Shown: in pieces, positions 1-8,923 of the stretch
How the letters are laid out: each line of letters starts with the position of its first letter
Position numbering within the stretch: the stretch's first letter is position 1
From: Marinomonas maritima
Lineage (GTDB): Bacteria; Pseudomonadota; Gammaproteobacteria; Pseudomonadales; Marinomonadaceae
Length of the DNA stretch: 64,000 nt
Assembly: GCF_024435075.2 (NCBI RefSeq)
Contig: NZ_JAMZEG020000002.1
Span: 496,001-560,000, forward strand
Direction: 5' to 3'
Program-made: the position numbers and the translations under genes
The notes under the pieces: generated by a model
Database searches by the model: none
What the model saw: only the letters and a program-made list of their open reading frames with translations
Told to the model about the DNA's origin: nothing

Positions 1-434
1 CCGTGGGATTGTTGATGCAATGATTTTCCACCATAGCTGTATTTAATTTGGGTACCTAAACTGGGCTCTTCATCCAATTCATCAATATTGGTAGCAACGT
101 TATAGAAACTCTCCGCTCGAAGAAAAAAACCATCTCGGTAGCGTTTAAAAGATTTTGAAAGGCGAAGGTAGCTGTGTAGATCTGAATGCGTGTTGCGAGT
201 ACCAAAGTTGAAGTTTTTGGTGCCGCCTTCTGCATTGAACCCTAAGCTGACAGCGATCGCTTCGAGCAGGGTCGATTTGCCACTGCCATTTTCGCCGACA
301 AAAATGGTTACTTCTTTATCAAACTCAATAAAATCTAGCTCTTTTACCGCAGGGATAGAAAAAGGATAAACGTCGAAAGAGTCGATCAACTCTCTTTTTA
401 ATTCGATTGTTTTTAAATACGGTAGCGGTTCCAT
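1..434 (-). CDS. AAA-family ATPase, N-terminal part (cut by window edge)
   Basis: This is the first 144 codons of a gene that runs off the left edge. The protein begins MEPLPYLKTIELKRE and contains a Walker A motif GENGSGKST at about residues 48-56, followed by LLEAIAVSLGFNAEGG. This is the layout of small RecF/SMC-like AAA ATPases, in which the P-loop follows a short beta-rich start. The ATG at 434 is preceded by AGAGAGCAGC; a second ATG at 450 is out of frame. The partner, substrate and C-terminal half (Walker B, signature) are not visible, so only ATP binding is supported. It lies downstream of the doe-like operon on the same strand, separated by a terminator, so it is probably independent. 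Confidence 0.8.
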   Translation of the reverse strand, partial: MEPLPYLKTIELKRELIDSFDVYPFSIPAVKELDFIEFDKEVTIFVGENGSGKSTLLEAIAVSLGFNAEGGTKNFNFGTRNTHSDLHSYLRLSKSFKRYRDGFFLRAESFYNVATNIDELDEEPSLGTQIKYSYGGKSLHQQSH

Positions 435-491
435 GCTGCTCTCTACTCATGCTACTGGTTAGTGAGGTGTATCATAGCCTTTGTTTACACG

Positions 492-517
492 AAAAAAGAG
501 CCTCAAATGAGACTCTT
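492..517 (-). terminator. Rho-independent terminator of the doe-like operon
   Basis: On the minus strand this reads as an 8-bp stem (AGAGTCTC / GAGGCTCT, one G-U pair) with an ATTT loop, followed by a run of T. It lies about 33 bases after the stop of the aldehyde dehydrogenase gene, which is the last gene of the operon. Confidence 0.8.
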
Positions 518-550
518 TAGATAATTCTTAAACACGATAGCAATATAAAG

Positions 551-1912
551 TTAGGCTACCCAAATCTGTTGTACATTGACGAACTCTCGAATTCCTTGTG
601 GGCCAAGCTCGCGGCCATACCCTGATTTTCCAATACCGCCAGACGGTAAGCGAGGGTCACTTTTGACGATACCGTTCACCGCAATTTGTCCCGATTGTAA
701 GGTATTAATCGCTTGATCAATGATGGTTTGGTTTCGTGTCCAAATACTGGCGCCTAAGCCGTATTCCGTATTGTTGGCCAGTTCAAGGGCTTGGTCTATG
801 TCTTTAATCGGACTGATGCTTAGCACTGGGCCAAAGGTTTCCTCATCAAAGGCGGCCATGCCGGGTTTCATGTCCACCAGCAGAGTCGGTGGATAAAAGA
901 AGCCTGAGCGAGAGGGTAAATCCCCCCCCACTAAGCAACGTGCTCCAGCGTCGATGCTCTGTGTTACTTGGAGATGGAGTTGGTCTCGTAAATCCTCTCG
1001 AGCCAATGGCCCTAGATTCGTACTTTCATCTGTTGGATCACCACACTTTAGTTTGCTAAAGCGCTGTCGTAACGCTTCGCATACCTCATCGTAAATTGTC
1101 TGTTCGACGAACAAGCGCTTCACGGAAATACACGACTGCCCCGCATTGACCATCCGCGACAGCGTAATCACATTTAGGGCTTTCTCTAAATCTGCATCCG
1201 CCATTAAGATGCAAGGATCGGAGCCACCTAACTCAAGCACCGCGGGTTTTAATCCTGCGGCAGCCTGTGATGCAATGGATTGCCCAGCCTTACTTGAGCC
1301 AGTAAAAGACACGGCTTTAACAAGAGGGTGATCGATCATTTTACTCGCTACCGAATTCGGTACGGTTAAATTTGTCACCACGTTTTCTGGTACGCCGGCG
1401 TGATAAAAACACTCCATTAATTTCTTCGCTGTGGCAGGCACATTTGGATCGGCTTTTAACACGCAGGTGTTGCCCGCCATCAACGTGGGGGCAAGAAATC
1501 GTAACGCCAACCAAACAGGTGCGTTCCAAGGCAAAATCCCCAATACGGTGCCAAGAGGAGGGTATTGCACATAACTGTGACTAGCATCCGATTCCAGTGT
1601 TTCGGGTGCTAAAAAAGTCGCGGCGTTTTCGGCGTAATACTCGGCACACCATGCGCTTTTTTCTACTTCAGCAAGACCTTCTTTAATAGGCTTGCCCATT
1701 TCTAAGGCCATTAAATCCGCAAGCTCGGCCTTGTTGTTACGCAAAGTGGCAGCGACAGCCTGTAACATTGTCGCACGCTTCGCCATGCTTTTTTCTTTCC
1801 ATTGAGTAAACCCCTCTGCCACGCTATTGATGGCGGAATGAGCTTGTTCTAAAGTCATTGCTGGACAAGGGGGTAAAGCTTGTCCAGTGGTTGGGTTCGT
1901 TGTTTCTAGCAT
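551..1912 (-). CDS. doeC: NAD-dependent semialdehyde dehydrogenase, DoeC-like
   Basis: Aldehyde dehydrogenase superfamily protein of 453 residues. Visible motifs are PWNAPVWLALRFLAPTLMAGN (cofactor and substrate fold), SFTGSS, the general-base segment LELGGSDPC (Glu at about 227) and the catalytic cysteine in NAGQSCIS (Cys about 261). The nearest general family is succinate-semialdehyde dehydrogenase (Sad/GabD). Lying 12 bases after an ectoine hydrolase gene and next to a diaminobutyrate-type aminotransferase, it is more likely the aspartate-semialdehyde dehydrogenase step (DoeC) that turns the transamination product into aspartate. The start is placed at the ATG at 1912, which has AGAGGTG upstream, rather than the GTG at 1918. 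The family call is secure; the substrate is inferred from context. Confidence 0.8.
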   Translation of the reverse strand: MLETTNPTTGQALPPCPAMTLEQAHSAINSVAEGFTQWKEKSMAKRATMLQAVAATLRNNKAELADLMALEMGKPIKEGLAEVEKSAWCAEYYAENAATFLAPETLESDASHSYVQYPPLGTVLGILPWNAPVWLALRFLAPTLMAGNTCVLKADPNVPATAKKLMECFYHAGVPENVVTNLTVPNSVASKMIDHPLVKAVSFTGSSKAGQSIASQAAAGLKPAVLELGGSDPCILMADADLEKALNVITLSRMVNAGQSCISVKRLFVEQTIYDEVCEALRQRFSKLKCGDPTDESTNLGPLAREDLRDQLHLQVTQSIDAGARCLVGGDLPSRSGFFYPPTLLVDMKPGMAAFDEETFGPVLSISPIKDIDQALELANNTEYGLGASIWTRNQTIIDQAINTLQSGQIAVNGIVKSDPRLPSGGIGKSGYGRELGPQGIREFVNVQQIWVA

Positions 1913-1924
1913 AGTCACCTCTTA

Positions 1925-3187
1925 TCAGCTGGCGGCTTTCTTGTTGCTCGCCTTGGTTTTCTTTGCGGCATTTTTGGCTGGAAACGCACTTGAAAGGTCA
2001 ATGGCGGACGTTTGATCAGCAAGAGTTGGTTTCACGGTGAAGTCACGATCCATATTAAAAAAGGATCGACAGCCGTCTTCAGTTATTTCAATGGTGTCCG
2101 AAATACCGCAGGTTTTATTGCCTTCAATGCCCCACATCCATGGAATCATATGGAAGGTCATACCGGGTTTTAACACCGCCGAATTCCCTTGTTTTAAGCT
2201 AATGATATAGCCTTCATCCCAGCTTGGAGGGAAGGCGATGCCAATGGAATAGCCCGAGCGGGTAATCAGGCTCGCTCCTACTTGGTTGTCCATAATGATA
2301 TTGCGCACCATATTATCTACGTCCGACACAGTCATGCCTGGTTGCACCACACGATGAATTTCATTGAGTGCGCGTTTCATTATTTCCTGTGATTGATACA
2401 TGGCGTCCGACAGCTCGCCTAAAATGACCGTGCGCATCATGGCGGTATGATAACGACGATAACAGCCGCCTACTTCCAGAAAGACATGTTCGCCATCTTG
2501 AACGGTGCGGCCTTCAAAAGTTGCGTGGCCAATCATGGTTCGCGGGCCGGATGTGACATACGGCATCACGGCGGGTGTTTCGCCACCCGCACGGAACATA
2601 GCCGCCGCAATCTCGGCGCCGATTTCATTCTCCGTAATACCCGGTCGGCAAATTTCAATACCTGCCTTCATACCCGCTTCCGTGGCGAGCGCGGCGCGGC
2701 GCATGACCATGATTTCTTCTTGCGACTTACAAATCCGACCTTCTTCCACAATGCCGAAGCAATCCATTAATTTGGCATTTTTCAAGGTGGTATGAATGCA
2801 ATCTTGTTGATACGCAGGAAAGAAATAGCTGTTTCTTTCATAGCCAATGCGTTTGTCGCCTAAGCCAAATTCACGTAATGCATCGACCAGCATTTGGATG
2901 GCATCGCCGGTGTCTGGATAAGGGCGCGTTATTTCCACCCAAGTGCGCGCAAACACGTTAGATTCTTCTAACGCCCGAGTAATCATAAACGGCTCTTTAT
3001 CCAGCGGGATCACTAACGCCTGAAAGAAGGAATAACCCGTCGTCTGATAATCGGTTAAATAGGTGATGTTTTCTGGATCGGTGATCACAATGGCATCCAA
3101 ACGGCGCTCTGCTATACGTACGCGCAATTCGTCTAACCGACGCTGATATTCAGCAAACGTAAATGTCATATCATCGCGTTCAATCAT
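1925..3187 (-). CDS. doeA: Ectoine hydrolase, M24 creatinase-like
   Basis: 420-residue protein with the creatinase/prolidase layout: an N-terminal domain (ITDPENITYLTDYQTTGYSFFQALVIP) and a C-terminal pita-bread domain with TSGPRTMIGHATFEGR and GMTFHMIPWMWG. This is the profile of DoeA/EutD, which opens the ectoine ring to give N-acetyl-diaminobutyrate. Where M24 metalloenzymes carry metal-binding Asp residues, this protein reads EVGGCYRRYHTAMMRT, so it is probably metal-independent like creatinase. The C-terminus is a Lys/Ala-rich tail (KNAAKKTKASNKKAAS). The start ATG overlaps the previous gene's stop in an ATGA arrangement and follows GGAGGAAG, supporting translational coupling. Confidence 0.88.
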   Translation of the reverse strand: MIERDDMTFTFAEYQRRLDELRVRIAERRLDAIVITDPENITYLTDYQTTGYSFFQALVIPLDKEPFMITRALEESNVFARTWVEITRPYPDTGDAIQMLVDALREFGLGDKRIGYERNSYFFPAYQQDCIHTTLKNAKLMDCFGIVEEGRICKSQEEIMVMRRAALATEAGMKAGIEICRPGITENEIGAEIAAAMFRAGGETPAVMPYVTSGPRTMIGHATFEGRTVQDGEHVFLEVGGCYRRYHTAMMRTVILGELSDAMYQSQEIMKRALNEIHRVVQPGMTVSDVDNMVRNIIMDNQVGASLITRSGYSIGIAFPPSWDEGYIISLKQGNSAVLKPGMTFHMIPWMWGIEGNKTCGISDTIEITEDGCRSFFNMDRDFTVKPTLADQTSAIDLSSAFPAKNAAKKTKASNKKAAS

Positions 3188-4443
3188 GCGGCTTCCTCCA
3201 TAACAAAGCGTACGGCGCTTTTTAAAATATCCAGGCCTTCCATCAAATCCGCCTCAGGAATCGTCAACGGAGGAATGATCTTCAACACTCGACCCCCTTT
3301 GCCGCAAGCCCCAATCATTAAGCCTTTTTTAAAACAACGCTGTACAATTTTAGCCGCTACTTCACCGCTGCCCATGTCCAAGCCTAAAATAAACCCTTTT
3401 CCGCGCAGCGCTTTAACACTGTTTTCAGTGAGTAAGGGTTCAAGGGCATGACGGACTTGCTCCGCTTTTATCGTCACTTCAGACATCAGCTTGTCGTCTT
3501 CAAAATAACTCAAGGCTTCTGCACCAGCGACAAACGACAAGTTTTGTCCACGGAATGTTCCGGTATGCTCACCTGGCGACCAATGTTTGTCCAAATCTGG
3601 ATGCACCAGATTCATTGCCATGGGCGTGCCTGCGCCGCCGATGCCTTTGGCCAAGGTGATAATGTCAGGGTTAATGCCCATGTCATCAAAGCTGAAATAC
3701 GACCCAGTACGACCGCAACCGACTTGAATATCATCCACGATCAACACAGAGCCAAATTCTTTTGCGAGTTTTTCTAACGCCTGCATCCACTGTGCACTGG
3801 CGATGTTGACACCGCCTTCCGCCTGAATAGTTTCGACCATGAATGCCGCAGGCGGTTTTATGCCACTGGAAGGGTCGCGGTATTGGCTTGCCAGTGCTTC
3901 TAGTGCGTCAAGTGCCGCTTCTTTGTCGTGCTCTTGATCAAATAATTCATGGCTGACGTGCAGTAAAGGCACGCCAGACGCTTGGCGAAAATAGTCGTTC
4001 GCCGTCGCGGCCAATGCGCCGAGCGTCATGCCGTGAAAGCCTTGGCTAAACGCCACGATATTGTGTCGTCCGGTGGCCTTTCTTGCCAACTTCATCGCGG
4101 CTTCCACTGCATTTGTGCCGGTTGGACCCATAAACTGCATGCAATGTGGCATGTTTCTAGGTTCTAAAATAACGTCGGTAAATTTCTGCATAAAGTGCGC
4201 TTTGGCTTGTGTCTGCATATCGAGACTGTGTAACACGCCGTCTTTTTGCAGGTAATCAATCATGGCCTGCTTCATACGAGGATTGTTGTGACCAAAGTTC
4301 AATACCCCAGCGCCAGCAAAGAAATCGATGTATTCCTTACCATCTTCGTCAACTTGACGAGCGTTTTTCGCCGTAACAAAAACCGTTGGGTACGTGCGAG
4401 CGTAAGCTCGAATGTTGGATTCTCGTTGTTCAAAAATGCTCAT
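3184..4443 (-). CDS. Diaminobutyrate-type PLP aminotransferase (EctB/DoeD-like)
   Basis: Class III aminotransferase of 419 residues. It closely follows EctB along its length: EYIDFFAGAGVLNFGHNNP, GPTGTNAVEAAMKLARKATGRHNIV, the cofactor Asp in IVDDIQVGCGRTGSYFSF and the PLP lysine in ITLAKGIGGAGTP. EctB makes L-2,4-diaminobutyrate for ectoine synthesis. Here there is no ectA or ectC nearby, and the gene overlaps doeA by 4 bases, so the likely direction is catabolic: removal of the terminal amino group of diaminobutyrate, the role assigned to DoeD. A good Shine-Dalgarno sequence (TAGGAGA) precedes the ATG. The fold and class are certain; the direction of the reaction is inferred. Confidence 0.85.
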   Translation of the reverse strand: MSIFEQRESNIRAYARTYPTVFVTAKNARQVDEDGKEYIDFFAGAGVLNFGHNNPRMKQAMIDYLQKDGVLHSLDMQTQAKAHFMQKFTDVILEPRNMPHCMQFMGPTGTNAVEAAMKLARKATGRHNIVAFSQGFHGMTLGALAATANDYFRQASGVPLLHVSHELFDQEHDKEAALDALEALASQYRDPSSGIKPPAAFMVETIQAEGGVNIASAQWMQALEKLAKEFGSVLIVDDIQVGCGRTGSYFSFDDMGINPDIITLAKGIGGAGTPMAMNLVHPDLDKHWSPGEHTGTFRGQNLSFVAGAEALSYFEDDKLMSEVTIKAEQVRHALEPLLTENSVKALRGKGFILGLDMGSGEVAAKIVQRCFKKGLMIGACGKGGRVLKIIPPLTIPEADLMEGLDILKSAVRFVMEEAA

Positions 4444-4471
4444 ATCGTCTCCTAAGTAGCCGTTTGGTTAT

Positions 4472-5641
4472 CTATTTGGTAAGTGATTGATTACGAAGGC
4501 CAGCCAGTTGGCAAAACCAACGGCAAACATCCGCAATCAGTCGATCATTGAAATCGTAATGAGGACTATGGCAAGGAACGTCATGTCCTTCGCCATCGTT
4601 GCTGCCAATCAAGGCGAATGCCCCTGGAATGGCTTGCAAGTAGTAACTAAAATCTTCCGACGCCATAATAGGCAAGGCTTGCCCATGGTTTAGCGTTTGT
4701 TGACCATACAGCGATTGCCACGCATCTCGGGCTTGAGTAGCTGGTGCTTTATGGTTGATGGTGGCTTGATAGCGGGTGTCATGTTGCACCACACATTCCA
4801 CGCCATAAGCGGCTGAGGTTTGTGTTGCCACCGCAGAAATATGCTGATTAAGAAGCTGACGTGTTGCTTCATCTGGCACTCGAATACTGCCATTTAGCGT
4901 GGCGCTTTCTGGAATCACCGTCGGTGCCGAGCCGCCATTCATTTGCGTGACACTGATTACCGCGGTTGCTTGTGGCGCAATGCGTCGGCTAACAATTTGC
5001 TGTAATGCCACATTCACCGCGCTGGCGGCGAGTAGCGGGTCTGCGCACAATTCTGGTTGACTAGCGTGTCCGCCGCGACCTTTAAATTCCATGCTAAAAG
5101 TGCCATTACCACACATGACAATATCGTCTGGACAAGCAATAGTGCCGTAAGGTAAAGCGGGCCAATTATGCCAACCGTAAATAGCTTTAACACCTTCTAA
5201 TGCACCATCTTTGATCATTTCACGAGCGCCATGAAAACCTTCTTCAGCGGGCTGAAAAATCAATACCACCGGTTGAGGTAATTCATGTTCAAACTGTTTG
5301 AGCCAACGGGCAGTTGCTAATAGGGTTGCTGTATGACCATCATGACCGCAAGCGTGCATGCAACCTTGATTCAGCGATTGCCACTCTTTGCCCGTTTGTT
5401 CGTGAATCGGTAAGGCGTCCATATCGCCACGTAACGCAATTGCCGCGCCTTTAGCTTTTTTATTCAACCAAGCCACGGTGCCTGTTTCTGCGCATGCACG
5501 CCATGAAATATTCAGCGCATCAAGCTGACTACGAACCAGTATCGCGGTATTTTTTTCTTGCCAGCTCAACTCGGGATGAGCATGCAATTGCCTACGCAAG
5601 GTTTCAGCAAAGGCAATATTTTTTTGCCATGAATCCTGCAT
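4472..5641 (-). CDS. M20 family amidohydrolase (hippurate hydrolase type)
   Basis: Peptidase M20D-type amidohydrolase, about 389 residues from the ATG at 5641, which has AAGGGG upstream. The metal-binding pattern is visible: RGDMDALPI, the GCMHACGHDGHTATLL block, the Glu pair in FQPAEEGFHGAREM and the late His of GHDVPCHSPHYDFNDR. Enzymes of this family cleave N-acyl amino acids. As first gene of the operon with an aminotransferase and ectoine hydrolase, it probably deacetylates N-acetyl-diaminobutyrate, a job done in Halomonas by the unrelated M14-type DoeB. That replacement is inference. An M14-type gene with its own context lies about 8 kb away at 14017. Confidence 0.82.
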   Translation of the reverse strand: MQDSWQKNIAFAETLRRQLHAHPELSWQEKNTAILVRSQLDALNISWRACAETGTVAWLNKKAKGAAIALRGDMDALPIHEQTGKEWQSLNQGCMHACGHDGHTATLLATARWLKQFEHELPQPVVLIFQPAEEGFHGAREMIKDGALEGVKAIYGWHNWPALPYGTIACPDDIVMCGNGTFSMEFKGRGGHASQPELCADPLLAASAVNVALQQIVSRRIAPQATAVISVTQMNGGSAPTVIPESATLNGSIRVPDEATRQLLNQHISAVATQTSAAYGVECVVQHDTRYQATINHKAPATQARDAWQSLYGQQTLNHGQALPIMASEDFSYYLQAIPGAFALIGSNDGEGHDVPCHSPHYDFNDRLIADVCRWFCQLAGLRNQSLTK

Positions 5642-6190
5642 AACGAACCCCTTAATAAAATACAAAGTGATAAAGAATCTCGTAAGACTTCATACAGTAG
5701 TAATTAAATAATGAAGGGGTTGCAAGTGCGTAAAATCAAAATAATGTCAATAAAAAGCAGAAATTGTAGAAAATAAAACTTGAAAGAATCAAAATAAACG
5801 CTCAAAACAAACACATAGAGAAATATGAAAAAACTTTAAAAAAACTTAAAAATTCACATTTATTTCTCTAAATGATGCCGAAAATCGGCATTTTCACGTT
5901 CTCTAAAAATACGCGTGAATGCCCCAATATTAAGCAGTTAGCTTAAAGTCGTGTTTAAAAATAGATACCATGTCTAATGATTTGTTGTGTAAGGATTATA
6001 TTCTATTGAATATTACAGATCTAACTATTAGAGGTGTAACTTTATACCTTGGACGATTAATTTCAACCCAAGACAAAAAGAGAGCAAAAAAAGAGAGAAC
6101 TAATAACGCTTAATAAAAGTATTATTGACGAATAAATACTGCAATGACTTGGGTTGATATTAAAGTTCCCGCTTATTTTTTTAAAAATAG
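5642..6190. other. AT-rich intergenic region upstream of the doe-like operon
   Basis: About 550 bases without a convincing gene. It must hold the promoter of the minus-strand operon that starts at 5641. Seen in it are a small perfect hairpin ATGCCGA-AAA-TCGGCAT at 5875-5891 and a pair of inverted repeats at 6059-6161 that is listed separately. No clear sigma-70 boxes could be assigned with confidence. Confidence 0.6.
6059..6161. repeat. Imperfect terminal inverted repeat pair, MITE-like
   Basis: A 17-base arm at 6059-6075 and its reverse complement at 6145-6161 match at 15 of 17 positions, with the shared core TCAACCCAAG. The 103-bp block is AT-rich and non-coding. This is the size and form of a miniature inverted-repeat element, but it could also be a long hairpin in the 3' region of the gene at 6191. 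No target duplication was identified. Confidence 0.45.
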
Positions 6191-6727
6191 CTAATAAACA
6201 AGGACTAGCTTAGGCCAATGATTTAGCCACTGCTTCGATTTTACTCGATGCTTAAATATGGCCTTCGTGCGTTTTGTGTTGTGACTCAGTTTTAAATCAA
6301 ATAGCGAATCAAAGCCAAAGACAGACACGCATTCATAATCTTGATTTTCGAGTTTACGAATTGCCACTGCCGTTTCTTTTTCAGGCCAATAACTCATGGC
6401 ATCGACCGAGTTTAGATAAGGCTTGTCGTTATTTCTTATATGCATTCTTGCTTGGTTTCGAACTTGCCAATTTAACTCTGGCATCAAGGTCAACAAGCGA
6501 GCTTCAAGCTCTAAATACTCATTCTCGTTACTTTCGCTAGCATCATAATAAATTACGTCAACGTCGTTTAATGGTGTGGGTGTTTGCTTACCGTGTAATG
6601 AGTCCCATACTAAATTTCTGATAAAGCCAGCCGCTATGTAACACTGAGGTAAGCTAAGAGAAGCAACGCTTTTAAGCGCTTTTATACGAACTTTGTCTTG
6701 CTCAATTAATCGAATAATTCTATTCAT
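6191..6727 (-). CDS. Nucleotidyltransferase family protein (NTP_transf_6 type)
   Basis: 178-residue protein with the pattern of the bacterial nucleotidyltransferase-like family once called DUF925: CYIAAGFIRNLVWDSLHG near residue 29, then PLNDVDVIYYD with the acidic Asp-x-Asp pair, and DAMSYWPEKETAVAIR further on. Members resemble the nucleotidyltransferase fold, but their substrates are not established. It overlaps the stop of the preceding gene (start at 7137) by 4 bases, suggesting co-transcription. Confidence 0.78.
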   Translation of the reverse strand: MNRIIRLIEQDKVRIKALKSVASLSLPQCYIAAGFIRNLVWDSLHGKQTPTPLNDVDVIYYDASESNENEYLELEARLLTLMPELNWQVRNQARMHIRNNDKPYLNSVDAMSYWPEKETAVAIRKLENQDYECVSVFGFDSLFDLKLSHNTKRTKAIFKHRVKSKQWLNHWPKLVLVY

Positions 6728-7137
6728 TTTTGCGGTTCTGGTAATACTGGCGGCGTGCTATCCATATAGGTTAAGAAGTTTTCCCATATATCGTGAGTTC
6801 TTTGCTTTGTTAATTTAGTTTTGCAAGAAATAGCCATGACGCCACGAATAGTGCCCTCTCGCCATTGTGTATAGACTGAATCGCAGTGCGATTTCATGTA
6901 AGTTTCCCAGTCTTTTTGAGCCAGTTTGATTGAGACTATTAGCTCTGGATCGTAGTCATTGTGTTGGTAACTTGTTCTCAGATATTTGTGCATTTCATCG
7001 TCTGCTACTCTCAGATCCATGGCAGCACATTGGTTTGTATCCATGGTTGTTATTGCTTTATCACAATCTATCGCTGTCTCAGACGCGGAAACGGAAAGAG
7101 AGAATGCGGCGAAAACCAGAATGATATATTTGTTCAT
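6724..7137 (-). CDS. Exported LprI/DUF1311-like protein
   Basis: 137 residues with a clear signal peptide (MNKYIILVFAAFSLSVSA, cleavage probably after SVSA or SASE). The mature part has conserved cysteines and the pattern AIDCDKAITTMDTNQCAAMDLRVADDEMHKYL...KLAQKDWETYMKSHCD, typical of the LprI/DUF1311 family that includes periplasmic lysozyme inhibitors. A role as lysozyme inhibitor here is only by family resemblance. It probably shares a transcript with the gene at 6191. Confidence 0.75.
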   Translation of the reverse strand: MNKYIILVFAAFSLSVSASETAIDCDKAITTMDTNQCAAMDLRVADDEMHKYLRTSYQHNDYDPELIVSIKLAQKDWETYMKSHCDSVYTQWREGTIRGVMAISCKTKLTKQRTHDIWENFLTYMDSTPPVLPEPQK

Positions 7138-7191
7138 AGTTATCTCTAATATGCGTAAGAATAGGTGTGTGGTTATTAATAAGGGAGAGCT

Positions 7192-7575
7192 CTATATTCG
7201 TTTTTTGGTTAAATGGCCGCGCCATTTCCACTCCAAATAGGCGAGTGTACCGACAAAAAAGGCTTCTCCCACCAAATGAAATACGCCAAAGAGACTGGCG
7301 CTATCGGCGTAATGAAAAGTGAGCCTCAGGCAGTTTATTACCCAAATAGAGTTTGCTACCACTAATACAATGATGGCTATCATCGATCGGTTTTTTATCA
7401 TTGAAAGAGACAGAGAATAAACAGCATAGGACAAATTAATTAGGGCCATCGACACCAGTAACGCTTCTGGTAACTGATATAAACCTTGCAGCCAGTTTGT
7501 GGAGGAAATAACGGCAACACCGGCACAAGAGGCTGCTATTCCGTCTATCAATAGAATGTTCTGACGAATATCCAT
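7192..7575 (-). CDS. Small integral membrane protein, unknown function
   Basis: 127 residues from the ATG at 7575 (a GTG at 7587 is also possible but sits too close to the AAAGGA ribosome site). Four hydrophobic segments are visible: about residues 5-25, 36-56, 64-84 and 97-116. The C-terminus is basic (WKWRGHLTKKRI). I do not recognise a family motif. The arrangement fits a small four-helix inner-membrane protein. Confidence 0.65.
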   Translation of the reverse strand: MDIRQNILLIDGIAASCAGVAVISSTNWLQGLYQLPEALLVSMALINLSYAVYSLSLSMIKNRSMIAIIVLVVANSIWVINCLRLTFHYADSASLFGVFHLVGEAFFVGTLAYLEWKWRGHLTKKRI

Positions 7576-7609
7576 GTCTCTTACCACGTTCCTTTCAAGC
7601 AGGAGTTAG

Positions 7610-8074
7610 TTATGAGTAAACGACTTTAAATCGTTCTAAGACCAACAGCATGTCTTCGCTAGGTTGGATGTTTAGTTTTTCACATTCAAGAGAAAAAAAT
7701 ACCCAGTGGGCTTTTCGCCACCAAGCCAACGTTTTGTCGCCTTCACCTTCAGCAGCGGCAAATTCTTCGGTCACATCACAATATCGACAACGTGAAATGG
7801 CGTTTATTTCAATAATGCAAATAGGCTCACCGGTCCAATTAGTCACGACCTGTAGATGACCGATTTTTGGCATGGCTTCGCCTTGGTTGCTATACCAATA
7901 ATCCATACTACAAGACGCTTGCTTTTCGCCGCGTAGAATTAAGTCAGCGCACGTATTGGCATTGTCTTCATCTGAACAGAAATAATCTGAGCTAAAAGAA
8001 GAGTACTTTTCGGCCGCGCCTAGTGGAAGCGAAAGTAGGTATTGGTTTAAGTAGGTTTGGCTGCGTTCGTCCAT
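7610..8074 (-). CDS. ASCH domain protein
   Basis: 154 residues. The ASCH hallmark is visible: LILRGEKQASCSMDYWYSNQGEAMPKIGHLQVVTNWTGEPICIIEINAISRCRYCDVTEEFAAAEGEGDKTLAWWRKAHWVFF. ASCH proteins have a PUA-like beta-barrel and some are nucleotide or nucleoside amidohydrolases; the precise role here is unknown. The start ATG is preceded by GAGGGCATC. Confidence 0.85.
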   Translation of the reverse strand: MDERSQTYLNQYLLSLPLGAAEKYSSFSSDYFCSDEDNANTCADLILRGEKQASCSMDYWYSNQGEAMPKIGHLQVVTNWTGEPICIIEINAISRCRYCDVTEEFAAAEGEGDKTLAWWRKAHWVFFSLECEKLNIQPSEDMLLVLERFKVVYS

Positions 8075-8138
8075 GATGCCCTCGTATATTATTTTATTGC
8101 CAAAGTATTTCGTAAACGGGCTTAAACGTACAGCCTTG

Positions 8139-8612
8139 TTAGATTTTTTTTGCTTCGAGTCTGGTCGTTACTTTTTCCATGACATACTCAGGCGCAACGG
8201 TTCCCGCTTTACTGATAACACAGCCAATGGACGTGCCTTCCGCGACCACTTTATCACCAACAAAGAAGGTGTGTATCATGTGAAAGAATTTCTCATCCCA
8301 GCCGATTATTTCCATCGTCACTTCGTATTTTTGAAACGGTTTTAGTGAGCGTTTATATTTCATCGTATGCTCTGCGATAACAGGCATCCAACCTTCTTTT
8401 TGCATGGTTCTGGCTAAACCTGTGCGGATAAACATATCGACTCTCGATAGGTCACAAATAGTCAAATAGCGGCCGTTGTTCATATGCAAATTAATGTCTA
8501 AATCATTGGGTAAAACTCGTAATTTGAGCGAGTTTTTCGGGTGCTTAATTGGTAATTGCGGTTTGAATTTTGACGCGATCAACAACATGATCATTCGGAA
8601 AATTAAGCTCAT
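8139..8612 (-). CDS. Hot-dog fold thioesterase family protein
   Basis: 157 residues from the ATG at 8612, chosen because AGGAACC lies 5 bases upstream; an upstream in-frame ATG at 8642 has no such site. The pattern LRVLPNDLDINLHMNNGRYLTICDLSRVDMF is the acyl-CoA thioesterase (4-hydroxybenzoyl-CoA thioesterase-like) motif, with the Asp of LDIN and HMNNG. A hydrophobic N-terminus (FRMIMLLIASKF) may associate with the membrane. The acyl substrate is unknown. Confidence 0.82.
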   Translation of the reverse strand: MSLIFRMIMLLIASKFKPQLPIKHPKNSLKLRVLPNDLDINLHMNNGRYLTICDLSRVDMFIRTGLARTMQKEGWMPVIAEHTMKYKRSLKPFQKYEVTMEIIGWDEKFFHMIHTFFVGDKVVAEGTSIGCVISKAGTVAPEYVMEKVTTRLEAKKI

Positions 8613-8923
8613 TGTAGGTTCCTTTATTATACTTATTAGCAATATGCTATGGGTGTTATTTGCCTTACTGACAGGCCTGCATTAATGCTAATTTTCTTTC
8701 TTTTTCGAAACCAGTACAGAAAAAGCCAACAATGCTAACAATTTACGCTTTAAACCGTATGTATTTGGGGGAGGGCTTAGAAGGAACATTGATTTGACCT
8801 ATTTTCTCAAATTGTCTCAAAAGACAATAAGCCACAAAGTCATCAAAACACTTTTAAATACGCTGCGTTTATCGACTCATAGCAAATATTGAGGTTCTTA
8901 GGTTTTATTCCAGTGCATTCACG
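8613..8923. other. Intergenic region
   Basis: About 310 non-coding bases between two minus-strand genes. A short perfect hairpin, ATTGTCT-CAAA-AGACAAT, is visible near 8812-8829. It lacks a strong T run on the minus strand, so it is not a confident terminator. Nothing else was recognised. Confidence 0.5.
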
